From positions 1-50,842 of the forward strand of contig DATCGP010000025.1 of the NCBI GenBank assembly GCA_036508875.1: a DNA stretch of 50,842 nucleotides. Reading direction: 5' to 3'. The notes beneath the pieces were generated by a model that saw only the letters and a list, made by a program, of their open reading frames with translations, did no database searches and was not told where the DNA came from. Each line of letters starts with the position of its first letter. Position 1 is the stretch's first letter. This document shows positions 8,332 to 16,795 of this stretch, in pieces. A program made the translations under genes and the position numbers. This stretch comes from PALSA-660 sp036508875 (lineage in GTDB: Bacteria > Actinomycetota > Coriobacteriia > Anaerosomatales > PALSA-660).

Positions 8332-8361
8332 TTGACGAGGCAGGGGTATGCGTGGCAGACT
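8332..8361 (+). promoter_or_regulatory. Weak candidate promoter upstream of rplM
   Basis: TTGACG at 8332-8337 (5 of 6 to the -35 consensus) is followed after 18 bp by CAGACT at 8356-8361 (3 of 6 to the -10 consensus). The 163-bp gap between truA and rplM must hold some leader or promoter, but this pair is only a modest match. Confidence 0.3.
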
Positions 8362-8440
8362 ATGACGGTTCGTTCCACGGAGCCCCGTAACCTCTTGGAA
8401 CATACGGACATATGTATCTCATGCACCTGAGGGAGAACGA

Positions 8441-8875
8441 GTGAAGACGTACCACGCAAAGCCGGGAGAGATCGAGCGCGAGTGGCTGCTCGTCGACGCC
8501 ACGGACATGACGCTCGGCCGGCTCGCGAGCGAAGTTGCCACGATCCTGAAGGGCAAGCGCAAGCCTGCCTACACTCCTCACATTGACACCGGTGACTTCG
8601 TCATCATCGTCAACGCGTCGAAGGTCAAGGTCACCGGCAAGAAGCTCACCGACAAGAAGTATTTCCGCCACACCGGGCACCCGGGCGGCCTCAAAGAGGT
8701 CTCGCTCGAGGACCAGTTGGCGAAATTCCCCGAGCGCGTGATCGAACACGCGGTCAAAGGGATGCTCCCGCACAACACGCTCGGGCGCGCGATGGGCATG
8801 AAGCTCCACGTATACGCCGGTCCGGAGCACAAGAACCAGGCCCAGAAGCCGCGTCAGATCACTCTGGAGGGTTAG
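8441..8875 (+). CDS. rplM: 50S ribosomal protein L13
   Basis: 144 aa, GTG start with GAGGGAG at 8429-8435. L13 is an early-assembly 23S rRNA-binding protein. It starts MKTYHAKPGEIEREWLLVDA, with the LGRLASEVA segment, and later shows VKGMLPHNTLGR. It pairs with rpsI 6 nt downstream, the universal rplM-rpsI couple. Confidence 0.98.
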   Translation: MKTYHAKPGEIEREWLLVDATDMTLGRLASEVATILKGKRKPAYTPHIDTGDFVIIVNASKVKVTGKKLTDKKYFRHTGHPGGLKEVSLEDQLAKFPERVIEHAVKGMLPHNTLGRAMGMKLHVYAGPEHKNQAQKPRQITLEG

Positions 8876-8881
8876 TCAAGC

Positions 8882-9277
8882 ATGGTCGAAAAGGCTGTCT
8901 ACCAGGGGACCGGTCGCCGCAAGACCTCGGTCGCGCGCGTCCGCCTCATGCCCGGCACCGGGACCATCACCGTCAACGGGCGCGACGCCGCCGCGTACTT
9001 CGGCCGCGCTGTGCTGATGACGCTCGTAGAGACGCCGTTCAAGGTGACCGAGACCGTCGGCAAGTTCGACGTCATCGCGAAGCTCGAAGGCGGCGGGCTC
9101 TCCGGCCAGGCCGGTGCGCTCCGCCACGGCATCTCTCGCGCGCTGCTTCTCGCCGGCGACGACTACCGCGCCGTCCTGAAGAAGGAAGGCCTTCTGCGCC
9201 GCGACCCGCGTATGGTCGAGCGCAAGAAGTACGGCCTGAAGAAGGCCCGCAAGAAGCCGCAGTTCAGCAAGCGCTAG
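8882..9277 (+). CDS. rpsI: 30S ribosomal protein S9
   Basis: 131 aa, ATG start. S9 lies in the 30S head, and its C-terminal tail reaches the P-site tRNA. GTGRRKTSVARVRL near the N terminus, GGGLSGQAGALRHGISRAL in the middle and the terminal KKPQFSKR are diagnostic. A strong hairpin follows. Confidence 0.98.
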   Translation: MVEKAVYQGTGRRKTSVARVRLMPGTGTITVNGRDAAAYFGRAVLMTLVETPFKVTETVGKFDVIAKLEGGGLSGQAGALRHGISRALLLAGDDYRAVLKKEGLLRRDPRMVERKKYGLKKARKKPQFSKR

Positions 9278-9297
9278 ACGCGAGTCACAACGCTGAT

Positions 9298-9336
9298 CGG
9301 AGGCCCGCCCTTCCACTGGGAAGCGGCGGGCCTCCG
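9298..9336 (+). terminator. Hairpin terminator after rpsI
   Basis: A 12-bp outer stem, CGGAGGCCCGCC (9298-9309) paired with 9325-9336, continues into a five-pair inner stem with one bulged base. No T-tract follows. TATCAT at 9346-9351 just downstream resembles a -10 box for glmM but has no convincing -35. Confidence 0.75.
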
Positions 9337-9416
9337 CGTGTGGGGTATCATCGGGAGAGCCGGATGCAGGGGAGTAGCCGCCCGGCCTGACGACCTACGA
9401 GAGGGCCTGCGAAACG

Positions 9417-10748
9417 ATGCCCCGACTCTTCGGCACCGACGGCGTGCGTGGCATCGCGAACGCCGATCTGACCCCCGAACTCGCCTTCCGCCTCGGTGAG
9501 GCCGCGGGCACGCTGCTGCGCGGCGAAGGCCGTGGCCAGGTGGTCATCGGCAAGGACACCCGCATCAGCGGCGACATGCTCGAGGCAGCGGTCGCCGCTG
9601 GCGTCTGCGCGGCCGGTTGCGACGTCCTGCTCGCCGGTATAGTGCCGACGCCGGCGGTCGCCTTCCTCGTGCGCGACATCGGGGCCGACGCCGGCGTCGT
9701 CATCTCCGCCTCGCACAATCCCGCCGCGTACAACGGCATCAAGTTCTTCGACCGTGCCGGCTTCAAGCTGTCCGATGCACTCGAAGACCGGCTGGAGGCG
9801 TTCGCATCGTCGTCAGGACCGTGCGGGCGGCCGACCGGCGAGGGCGTCGGGCGCGTACTCTTGGTCGAAGACGCGATCGGGCGGTACGTCGCACATGCGG
9901 TGTCCACGGTCAGCGGCCGCCTCGACGGTCTGAAGGTCGCGCTCGACTGCGCACACGGAGCCGCGTCACGCACGAGCGAGGCCGCGTTCCGGGCGCTCGG
10001 CGCCGAGGTGGTCGCGGTCAACTGCGACTGGAACGGCACCGACATCAACGACGACTCCGGCTCCACCCACCTCGCGCCGCTGACCTCGCTCGTGATGTCT
10101 TCGGGGGCCGCACTCGGCATCGCGCACGACGGGGACGCGGACCGCACGCTCGCAGTCGACGAGGGCGGTGGCACCATCGACGGCGATGCGATCATGGCGA
10201 TCTGCGCCGCTCAGCTCCACGCCGAGGGCGCGCTCGCTGGCGATGCGATCGTTGGCACCGTGATGACGAACATGGGGTTCGACGTCGCGATGCGCGGGCT
10301 GGGAATCGAGGTGCTCCGGGCACCGGTCGGGGACCGGTACGTCCTCGACCTGATGAGGAGACGCGGAGCGGTGCTCGGCGGAGAGCAGTCGGGTCACGTG
10401 ATCTTCCTCGACCACACGACCACCGGTGACGGGCTCATCACGGCCCTGCAGCTCGCTCACGCGGTCGTGGCTTCCGGCAAGAAGCTGTCCGAGCTGGGCG
10501 CCGTCGTGCACCCCTTTCCCCAGGTGCTCGTCAACGTCCGCGTCTCCGACGCCGTTCGAGTCGCGTCCGAGCCCTCGCTTGCTGCCGCGGTCCAAGCAGA
10601 GGAGGCTTCGCTGGGAGACCAGGGACGCATCCTGGTGCGTGCGAGCGGAACGGAGCCGTTGCTGAGAGTGATGGTGGAGGCGACCGACGCGCAGGTCGCG
10701 AAGTCCGTCGCCGACCGGCTCACGGAACTCGCCCTGTCGCTCGCCTGA
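9417..10748 (+). CDS. glmM: Phosphoglucosamine mutase
   Basis: 443 aa, ATG start. It interconverts glucosamine 6-phosphate and glucosamine 1-phosphate on the way to UDP-GlcNAc. The catalytic phosphoserine is S99 in ISASHNPAAYNG. The metal-binding loop is DGDADR, the sugar-binding region is GGEQSGHVIFLDH, and the phosphate-binding RASGTEPLLRVM lies near the C terminus. The N terminus MPRLFGTDGVRG is typical. It lies upstream of glmS, so two consecutive steps of amino-sugar synthesis are adjacent. Confidence 0.97.
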   Translation: MPRLFGTDGVRGIANADLTPELAFRLGEAAGTLLRGEGRGQVVIGKDTRISGDMLEAAVAAGVCAAGCDVLLAGIVPTPAVAFLVRDIGADAGVVISASHNPAAYNGIKFFDRAGFKLSDALEDRLEAFASSSGPCGRPTGEGVGRVLLVEDAIGRYVAHAVSTVSGRLDGLKVALDCAHGAASRTSEAAFRALGAEVVAVNCDWNGTDINDDSGSTHLAPLTSLVMSSGAALGIAHDGDADRTLAVDEGGGTIDGDAIMAICAAQLHAEGALAGDAIVGTVMTNMGFDVAMRGLGIEVLRAPVGDRYVLDLMRRRGAVLGGEQSGHVIFLDHTTTGDGLITALQLAHAVVASGKKLSELGAVVHPFPQVLVNVRVSDAVRVASEPSLAAAVQAEEASLGDQGRILVRASGTEPLLRVMVEATDAQVAKSVADRLTELALSLA

Positions 10749-10887
10749 CGCCTGCCCGGTCGTCACCGAACCGTGACCGTGAGCGGGCGGTGCCGGTGTT
10801 AGCATTGGCTTGGCGACCGGACGTCACGGTCACCCGAGGCGGCGGAGAGGAGGCGGGCCGGACGACTCTGGGTCGGAAGCACCAAGA

Positions 10888-11028
10888 AGCGCCGGGACTG
10901 CGGGATTCGTGTCCGCAGTCGACGAGGCGGGGGCTCATCGAAAGATTCGGCGGATGGCCCTCCGGCACCTCCCGATGTCGTCACCGCACCGACAAATCCC
11001 GCGGGTGACCGCAGAGACAAAACGGTCG
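10888..11028 (+). promoter_or_regulatory. glmS ribozyme (GlcN6P-sensing self-cleaving leader)
   Basis: The 409-base gap before glmS contains the glmS ribozyme core. The cleavage-site sequence A-GCGCC falls at 10888-10893. The P1 hairpin is GACTGCGG (10896-10903) paired with CCGCAGTC (10913-10920). The conserved GACGAGG follows at 10921-10927 and TTCGGCGGATG at 10946-10956, then CCTCCGG-type pairing sequence. A distal hairpin, GACCG (11007-11011) with CGGTC (11023-11027), fits P4. In known members glucosamine 6-phosphate acts as a cofactor for cleavage, and the cut mRNA is degraded, giving feedback on glmS. Cleavage would fall between 10888 and 10889. The 3' boundary is approximate. A weak extended -10 (TGT-TAGCAT, -10 at 10800-10805) is the only promoter hint upstream. 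Confidence 0.88.
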
Positions 11029-11157
11029 CGGAACCGGGACTCTTGCGCGCACACGCGCACGAACACACGCACACTGCGGCGGAGACGCGGCGATCCCGCG
11101 CTCGCGACCGTGCGTCGGCATATCCTTGTGGACATCACAGGCCGGGAGGTCATGGAC

Positions 11158-12987
11158 ATGTGTGGCATCGTCGGATACGTGGGACCGCGTCGGGCGACCG
11201 ACGTGCTGCTCGGCGGGCTGGCGCGGCTCGAGTACCGCGGCTACGACTCAGCGGGAGTGGCGATACCGGAGGACGGGAAGCTCACCATCGTGCGCCGCGT
11301 AGGCCGGCTCGCGAACCTGCGGGAGGCGCTGGCAGCGCACCCGATCCAGAGCCGCATCGGCATCGGACATACACGGTGGGCCACGCACGGCCGACCGACC
11401 GAGGAGAACGCCCATCCGCACTACGACTGCAACGGCACCATCGCCGTTGTGCACAACGGCATCATCGAGAACTACTCCGAGCTGCGCGAGGAGCTCGCAG
11501 CAGCGGGCCACATCCTGCGCAGCGAGACGGACACCGAGACGATCGCCCATCTCGTGGAGAGCTACTACGAGGGCGACCTCGCAGCGGCGGTCCGCAAGAC
11601 ACTGCAGCGACTCGAGGGAAGCTACGCGCTCGCGATCGTGCACGTCGCGCACCCGTCGACGATCGTCGCCGCGCGCAAGGACTCGCCGCTCATCATCGGC
11701 CTCGGCGACGGCGAGAACATCGTGGCCAGTGACATTCCCGCCGTGCTGGAGTACACGCGGCGGGTGCTCGTGTTGCACGACGGCGACGTCGCAACGGTGA
11801 CTCCCGAGCGGGTGGTCGTCGTCAGCAGCGACGGGACCCTCGTCGCGGAGCCCGAGATGATCGAGGTGGAGTGGGACCTGGACGCCGCGGAGAAGGGCGG
11901 CTACGACGACTTCATGCTCAAGGAGATACACGAGCAGCCGCGCGCTCTCCGCGAGACCCTGCGCGGGAGGATGTCGGACACCGGTGAGATCCAGCTCTCC
12001 GAGCTCGACATGACTTCCGAGCAGGTCGCGTCGATCCAGCGCGTCCTCATCATCGGCTGCGGCACCTCCTACCACGCCGGTCTCATCGCCAAGAGTCTTA
12101 TCGAGCGCTGGGCGCGCGTGCCCGTCGAGGTCGACGTGTCGAGCGAGTTCCGCTACCGCGACCCGATCGTGGGCGATGACACGCTCGTCATCGCCGTCAC
12201 CCAGTCGGGCGAGACCGCGGACACTCTCGCGGGGGTGAGGGAGGCGCGCGACCGTGGCGCCAAGGTCATAGCCGTCACCAACGTCGTCGGTTCGCGCGTG
12301 ACGCGCGAGAGCGACGGCGTCATCTACACACACGCCGGCCCCGAGATCGGCGTAGCGGCGACGAAGACGTTCACCGCTCAGATCGCGGCGCTCACCGTGT
12401 TGGCGTTGAAGCTGGCCCAGGCGAAGGGGACGCTCTCCGAGACGCGCGTTCGCGCCCTGTGGGACGAGCTGCTGACCATCCCGGACGTTGTCGAGGCCGA
12501 ACTCGAGAGCGCCGACAGTCTCGACGCGTGCGCCGCCCTGTTCGTGCACGCGACGTCTTCGCTCTTCCTTGGCAGGGGCATGGGCGTTCCGGTGGCCATG
12601 GAAGGCGCCCTGAAGCTCAAGGAGATCAGCTACATCCACGCGGAGGCGTACGCGGCCGGCGAGATGAAGCACGGGCCGATCGCCCTGATCACCGAGGGGA
12701 TGCCGATCGTCGTCGTGGCGACCCAGGGACCGACCTACGAGAAGGTCGTCAGCAACATCCAGGAGGTGCGCGCGAGGGGCGCGAACGTGATCGTGATCGC
12801 CACCGCGGGTGACGATGACATCCGGCGTCACGCGGAGTGTGTGCTCTACGTTCCCCGCATGACCGAAGCGTTGTCCGCGATCCCGGCGTCCGTGCCGCTC
12901 CAACTGCTCGCGTACCACATCGCCAAGGTCCGCGGTTGCGACGTCGACCAGCCGCGCAACCTCGCCAAGTCTGTGACGGTGGAGTAA
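11158..12987 (+). CDS. glmS: Glutamine-fructose-6-phosphate aminotransferase (isomerizing)
   Basis: 609 aa. It makes glucosamine 6-phosphate from fructose 6-phosphate and glutamine. The ATG at 11158 is chosen over 11152 because the mature enzyme needs the Cys next to the initiator Met as nucleophile (MCGIVGYVG); GGGAGGT at 11143-11149 is well placed. Residues about 1-220 form the N-terminal glutamine amidotransferase (HTRWATHG, HNGIIENY). Two SIS sugar-isomerase domains follow (IGCGTSYHAG and the LFLGRG region), ending DQPRNLAKSVTVE. The leader carries a glmS ribozyme, so feedback by its own product is expected. Confidence 0.97.
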   Translation: MCGIVGYVGPRRATDVLLGGLARLEYRGYDSAGVAIPEDGKLTIVRRVGRLANLREALAAHPIQSRIGIGHTRWATHGRPTEENAHPHYDCNGTIAVVHNGIIENYSELREELAAAGHILRSETDTETIAHLVESYYEGDLAAAVRKTLQRLEGSYALAIVHVAHPSTIVAARKDSPLIIGLGDGENIVASDIPAVLEYTRRVLVLHDGDVATVTPERVVVVSSDGTLVAEPEMIEVEWDLDAAEKGGYDDFMLKEIHEQPRALRETLRGRMSDTGEIQLSELDMTSEQVASIQRVLIIGCGTSYHAGLIAKSLIERWARVPVEVDVSSEFRYRDPIVGDDTLVIAVTQSGETADTLAGVREARDRGAKVIAVTNVVGSRVTRESDGVIYTHAGPEIGVAATKTFTAQIAALTVLALKLAQAKGTLSETRVRALWDELLTIPDVVEAELESADSLDACAALFVHATSSLFLGRGMGVPVAMEGALKLKEISYIHAEAYAAGEMKHGPIALITEGMPIVVVATQGPTYEKVVSNIQEVRARGANVIVIATAGDDDIRRHAECVLYVPRMTEALSAIPASVPLQLLAYHIAKVRGCDVDQPRNLAKSVTVE

Positions 12988-13461
12988 GTGATCACCGGGC
13001 TGGGCGTCGACATCGTCGAGATCGACCGCATGAAGACGGCGCTCGAGCGTCATCCTCGCATGCGTGAGCGTCTGTTCTCCGCCGACGAGCGGGCCTATTG
13101 CGACAAGCGCAACCGTCCCGAGATCCACTACGCGTTGCGCTTCGCCGCGAAAGAAGCGGTACTCAAAGCGCTGGGGACCGGGTTCGCGGGGATGAGGTTC
13201 ACCGACGTGGAGGTGGTGCGTGACGCGGGGGGCCGTCCGACCCCCCGGCTGGCGGGGAGGGCGAAAGAGGTCGCCGAGCAGCTCGGTGTCGTAGAGTTGC
13301 ACCTGTCGTTGTCCTACACGCACACGACTGCGGTCGCTTCCGCGGTCGCGATCACGACACCGAGCGACGATGGTGCGCCGCAGGATCCCGAGAGGCGTCG
13401 GGCGGCGGCGTTCCGGGACGCCAAGGCGATGCTCGACGATCTGGAACCTCCGGGCGCATAG
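12988..13461 (+). CDS. acpS: Holo-[acyl-carrier-protein] synthase
   Basis: 157 aa, GTG start directly after the glmS stop. It transfers 4'-phosphopantetheine from CoA to acyl carrier protein. The motif GLGVDIVEIDR is at the N terminus and FAAKEAVLKALGTGF carries the metal and CoA site; SLSYTHTTAVASAVA closes the fold. The family is usually about 120-130 aa; here about 30 extra polar residues (from DDGAPQDPERRR) form a C-terminal tail of unknown role. Confidence 0.93.
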   Translation: MITGLGVDIVEIDRMKTALERHPRMRERLFSADERAYCDKRNRPEIHYALRFAAKEAVLKALGTGFAGMRFTDVEVVRDAGGRPTPRLAGRAKEVAEQLGVVELHLSLSYTHTTAVASAVAITTPSDDGAPQDPERRRAAAFRDAKAMLDDLEPPGA

Positions 13462-13464
13462 CGA

Positions 13465-13485
13465 CTGGCGGGAAGGTACCGCCAG
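13465..13485 (+). other. Small hairpin before the nnr start
   Basis: CTGGCGG (13465-13471) pairs perfectly with CCGCCAG (13479-13485) around a 7-nt loop. The right arm runs into the purine-rich AGGGGGG that serves as the nnr ribosome binding site. It could be a weak attenuator or modulate initiation; no direct support. Confidence 0.4.
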
Positions 13486-13497
13486 GGGGGACTGAAG

Positions 13498-15057
13498 ATG
13501 CGTCATCTGCTTACCGAGGAACAGGTACGAGCGGCCGAGACCGCAGCGGTGGCGTCGGGCGCGGTGCTGGCTGACCTCATGGGCCGGGCGGGTGCGGCGG
13601 TCGCCGAAGAGGTTGCCAAGTTCGCATCTGAAGGACACATCGTCGTCATGGCGGGGCCGGGCAACAACGGCGGCGACGGTTGGGCCGCGGCGGCCCGGCT
13701 GCACGCATCGGGCCGGGACGTCCTCGTCCTGACGTCCGCCGAGCCCGACAGCATGTCCTCTCCGGCGCGCGAGACGGTCCGTGACGCCATCGAGTCCGGC
13801 GTCCCATGGCTGCACGTGGACAGCGGCCCCGAGGCGGCACAGGCGCTGTCAGGAGCCGACGTCATCGTCGACGCGCTGCTCGGCATCGGGCTCCACGGTG
13901 TGCCGCTTCCGCCCTACGACGGGTTCATCGCCGCGGTGGAGCACGCCGACGTGCCCGTGCTGGCGATCGACGTCCCGTCGGGTGTCGACTGCGACACCGG
14001 ACTCGCGTTGGGCCCGGCGGTCGAAGCTGACGTCACCGTGACCTTCTCTGCGCCGAAGATCGGCTGCGTGCTGCAGCGCGGAGGGTTCCTTGCCGGGGAA
14101 CTGCATCTCGTCGACATCGGCGTTCCGGTGGACGCGCTCCGTTTCGAGGGCGCTCCGGAGTACTGGGACGCCTCCGACTACCTCGCGTGCCTCCCGATCC
14201 CGCACTGGGACGACAGGAAGCGCACCCGAGGGAGCGTCCTGATCGTGGGCGGCTCTGTCGGTATGACCGGCGCCGTCTGTCTGGCCGCCGGTGGCGCGCT
14301 GCGCTCGGGCGCCGGCTACGTGTCGGTCGCCGTGCCCGCGCCGCTGCTGCCCGTGGTCGAGGCGAAGCTGACAGCTCCGGTCAAGACAGGGCTATCGTCG
14401 ACCGCCGAGGGCGCGCTCCTCCCGGCTGCCGTCGAGGAGATCCTTGACGCAGCGGCGCGGGCCGATGTGGTCGTGCTCGGACCCGGACTCGGTCGCGCGA
14501 CTTCGACACTCGAGGTCGTCCGAGCGGTCATTGCGCGGCTCGACGTGCCGCTGCTGATAGACGCAGACGCGCTCTACGCACTCGGGAGCGACCTGTCGCT
14601 GGTGGCCGGCCGCCTGGCTCCCACGATACTCACGCCGCATTCGGCAGAAGCTGCGCGGCTCTTGGGGATGACCCCGGAGCAGATCGATTCCGACCGGCTC
14701 TCCGCGGCCCGGGCTCTGGCGGTGGGTGGAGCGACGGCGGTCCTGAAGGGCCCCGCGACGCTCATCTGCCAGGGTGGGCGCGTAGTCGTGAACCCGACCG
14801 GGGGGCCGGGCCTCGCCACGCTCGGTACCGGCGACGTCCTGTCGGGCATCATAGGCGGGTGGCTCGCGCACGGCCTGCTCGCGCTCGATGCTGCAGCGCT
14901 CGGCGCCTACCTGCATGGAGCGGCGGGGGATTGCGCGGCCCGCGACCTCACCACGGTCTGTTGCACGGCGGAAGATGTGGTGACATACCTGTCTGAAGCG
15001 GTCCGAACGCTCATGCGCGCGGACGACGCCCGATCACGACGGAGGAATGCACGATGA
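13498..15057 (+). CDS. nnr: Bifunctional NAD(P)HX epimerase / ADP-dependent dehydratase
   Basis: 519 aa. It repairs hydrated NADH and NADPH: the N-terminal YjeF_N domain (about 1-215) epimerises the hydrates and the C-terminal ribokinase-like domain (about 230-505) dehydrates them using ADP. The epimerase phosphate loop is AGPGNNGGDGW. The dehydratase shows VLGPGLGR, DADALYAL, LTPHSAEAARLLG and the catalytic GTGDVLSG. The last codons overlap the CBS gene start (ATGA). Position between acpS and alr is common in Gram-positive genomes. Confidence 0.95.
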   Translation: MRHLLTEEQVRAAETAAVASGAVLADLMGRAGAAVAEEVAKFASEGHIVVMAGPGNNGGDGWAAAARLHASGRDVLVLTSAEPDSMSSPARETVRDAIESGVPWLHVDSGPEAAQALSGADVIVDALLGIGLHGVPLPPYDGFIAAVEHADVPVLAIDVPSGVDCDTGLALGPAVEADVTVTFSAPKIGCVLQRGGFLAGELHLVDIGVPVDALRFEGAPEYWDASDYLACLPIPHWDDRKRTRGSVLIVGGSVGMTGAVCLAAGGALRSGAGYVSVAVPAPLLPVVEAKLTAPVKTGLSSTAEGALLPAAVEEILDAAARADVVVLGPGLGRATSTLEVVRAVIARLDVPLLIDADALYALGSDLSLVAGRLAPTILTPHSAEAARLLGMTPEQIDSDRLSAARALAVGGATAVLKGPATLICQGGRVVVNPTGGPGLATLGTGDVLSGIIGGWLAHGLLALDAAALGAYLHGAAGDCAARDLTTVCCTAEDVVTYLSEAVRTLMRADDARSRRRNAR

Positions 15058-15509
15058 GCGAGCTTGTCGCGCGGGACATCATGACCTCGGACCCGGTCAC
15101 CGTGGCCCCGGACACGACCGTGACTGAAGCGGCGCGTCTTATGTCGGAGCGGAGGATCGGTGCTCTCCCGGTGGTCGAGAAGGGCCGCATGGTCGGTCTC
15201 GTGACCGAGGGCGATCTCATCATGCAGGACGTGAAGGTCCACTTCCCGACATACCTGAGCCTGCTCGGAGGCTACGTGTTCGCGCCCGGTGCGTCTGACC
15301 GTTTCGAGAGCTCGCTCCGCAAGGCTGTGGCCGCTACGGTCAGCGATGTCATGACACGGGAACCGGTGTCGGTAACCGCTGACGCGCTGGTGACTGACGT
15401 GGCGACGCTGCTCGTGGAGCGGGACATCGCTCGGGTACCGGTCATGGACGGAGACGCGGTGGTGGGGATCGTCAGCAAGTCCGACATCGTGCGCTCGCTC
15501 GCCAGCTGA
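15054..15509 (+). CDS. Two-CBS-domain protein
   Basis: 151 aa, ATG overlapping the nnr stop. It contains only a tandem CBS pair: CBS1 about 5-58 (DIMTSDPVTV to VGLVTEGDL) and CBS2 about 93-150 (DVMTREPVSV to VGIVSKSDI), with a short linker containing PTYLSLLGGYVF. Such Bateman modules bind adenine nucleotides and sense energy state. No catalytic domain is attached, so the partner is unknown. Overlap with both nnr and alr implies translational coupling. Confidence 0.88.
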   Translation: MSELVARDIMTSDPVTVAPDTTVTEAARLMSERRIGALPVVEKGRMVGLVTEGDLIMQDVKVHFPTYLSLLGGYVFAPGASDRFESSLRKAVAATVSDVMTREPVSVTADALVTDVATLLVERDIARVPVMDGDAVVGIVSKSDIVRSLAS

Positions 15510-16660
15510 TGCGCGCGGAGGACCGAAGATGGGCGTGGGCGGAGATCGACCTAGATGCGGTCGAGCGCAACGTCGCGGCGTTGCGCTCGCTTCTCGCCCC
15601 CGGCACGCGGCTCATGGCGGTCACGAAGGCTGACGGGTACGGTCACGGATCGCTCGAGGTCTCGCGCGCGGCGATGCGCGCGGGCGCGGACCGTGTCGGT
15701 GTCGCCACACTGGACGAGGCGCTCCGTCTTCGCACCGGCGGGCTGACCACTCCCATCCAGCTCCTGTCCGAGGCGCCGCCGCGCGCAGCGGCGAAGATCG
15801 TCGACGCCGGTCTCACCCCGACCGTCTTCTCATCGGGCTTCGCAGAGGCGCTGTCGCACGCGGCGTCCGCCCAGCGGACACTGACCGCCTTCCACCTCAA
15901 GATCGATACCGGGATGAACCGGATAGGCGTCCGCGCCGAGGACTCCGCCGACTTCGTCGAGTCGCTGCGCGGGTTGCCCGGTATCGCGATGGAAGGCGTC
16001 TTCACGCACTTCGCCACTGCGGACATCCCGGGAGACTGGGAGTTCGAGCGGCAGCTGGAGCGCTTCAATGCCGCGCTCGCCGAGTTCCGGCGGCGGGGCA
16101 TCGATCCGGGCATCGTACATGCGGCAAACAGCGCGGCGACGATACTGCACCCGGAGGCGCACTTCGACATGGTCCGCTGCGGGATCGCGCTCTACGGGCT
16201 GCATCCGGACGCCGCGACGCACGGACGCATCGCGCTCGAACCGGCGATGGCCGTGAAGGCGCGCGTCGCGCGTGTCGCCCGGCTCGCGATGGGAGAGGGC
16301 GTCAGTTACGGCATGACCTGGCACGCGGGCGCTCCGGCGACCGTGGCGACGCTGCCGATCGGGTACGCGGACGGCGTGCGGCGTTCGCTGTCCAACTCGA
16401 TGCACGTGCTGATCTCGGGGCACCGGTGCCGGCAGGTGGGACGGGTCGCGATGGACCAGCTGATGGTCGAGGTCCCGCGCGGCGTGACGGTGGAGGTGGG
16501 GGACGAAGCGGTGGTGGTCGGCACGCAGGGCGCCGCGACCCTCACGATAGAGGGCATCGCCGAGCTCGCGGGCACGATCGACTATGAGATCGCGTGCGGT
16601 CTTGGCGCCAGGATGGCCAAGGTCTATCGCCGCTCACCGGTATCGTCCGTTTCTTCATAG
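15509..16660 (+). CDS. alr: Alanine racemase
   Basis: 383 aa, ATG in a TGATG overlap with the CBS gene. It is a PLP enzyme that interconverts L- and D-alanine for peptidoglycan. K40 in AVTKADGYGHG is the PLP lysine and Y267 in GVSYGMTW is the second catalytic base. The N-terminal TIM barrel and C-terminal beta domain are complete. A 135-base gap with no gene follows before the ATP synthase operon. Confidence 0.97.
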   Translation: MRAEDRRWAWAEIDLDAVERNVAALRSLLAPGTRLMAVTKADGYGHGSLEVSRAAMRAGADRVGVATLDEALRLRTGGLTTPIQLLSEAPPRAAAKIVDAGLTPTVFSSGFAEALSHAASAQRTLTAFHLKIDTGMNRIGVRAEDSADFVESLRGLPGIAMEGVFTHFATADIPGDWEFERQLERFNAALAEFRRRGIDPGIVHAANSAATILHPEAHFDMVRCGIALYGLHPDAATHGRIALEPAMAVKARVARVARLAMGEGVSYGMTWHAGAPATVATLPIGYADGVRRSLSNSMHVLISGHRCRQVGRVAMDQLMVEVPRGVTVEVGDEAVVVGTQGAATLTIEGIAELAGTIDYEIACGLGARMAKVYRRSPVSSVSS

Positions 16661-16795
16661 GAACTTGCAGGAATCCGACCAGGCGAGTGGAACTCAACCC
16701 ACTGAGGCGAGAAGCTTCGTTGTAGACATATGTACGAGATGCAGGACGCGGGTCGGCACACGGCCCGCTTTCCGGTCGCAATGAGAGGAGACGCC

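Noticed and set aside
11248..13815. Very long open frame on the minus strand (about 855 codons) opposite glmS, acpS and nnr
   Set aside because: It runs antisense to three well-recognised genes, has no recognisable domain and an Asp/Arg/His-rich composition typical of reverse-strand frames in GC-rich DNA.
16661..16795. 22-residue N-terminal extension of the first ATP synthase subunit from an ATG at 16730
   Set aside because: No ribosome binding site precedes that ATG, whereas GAGAGGAG sits 5 nt before the GTG at 16796.
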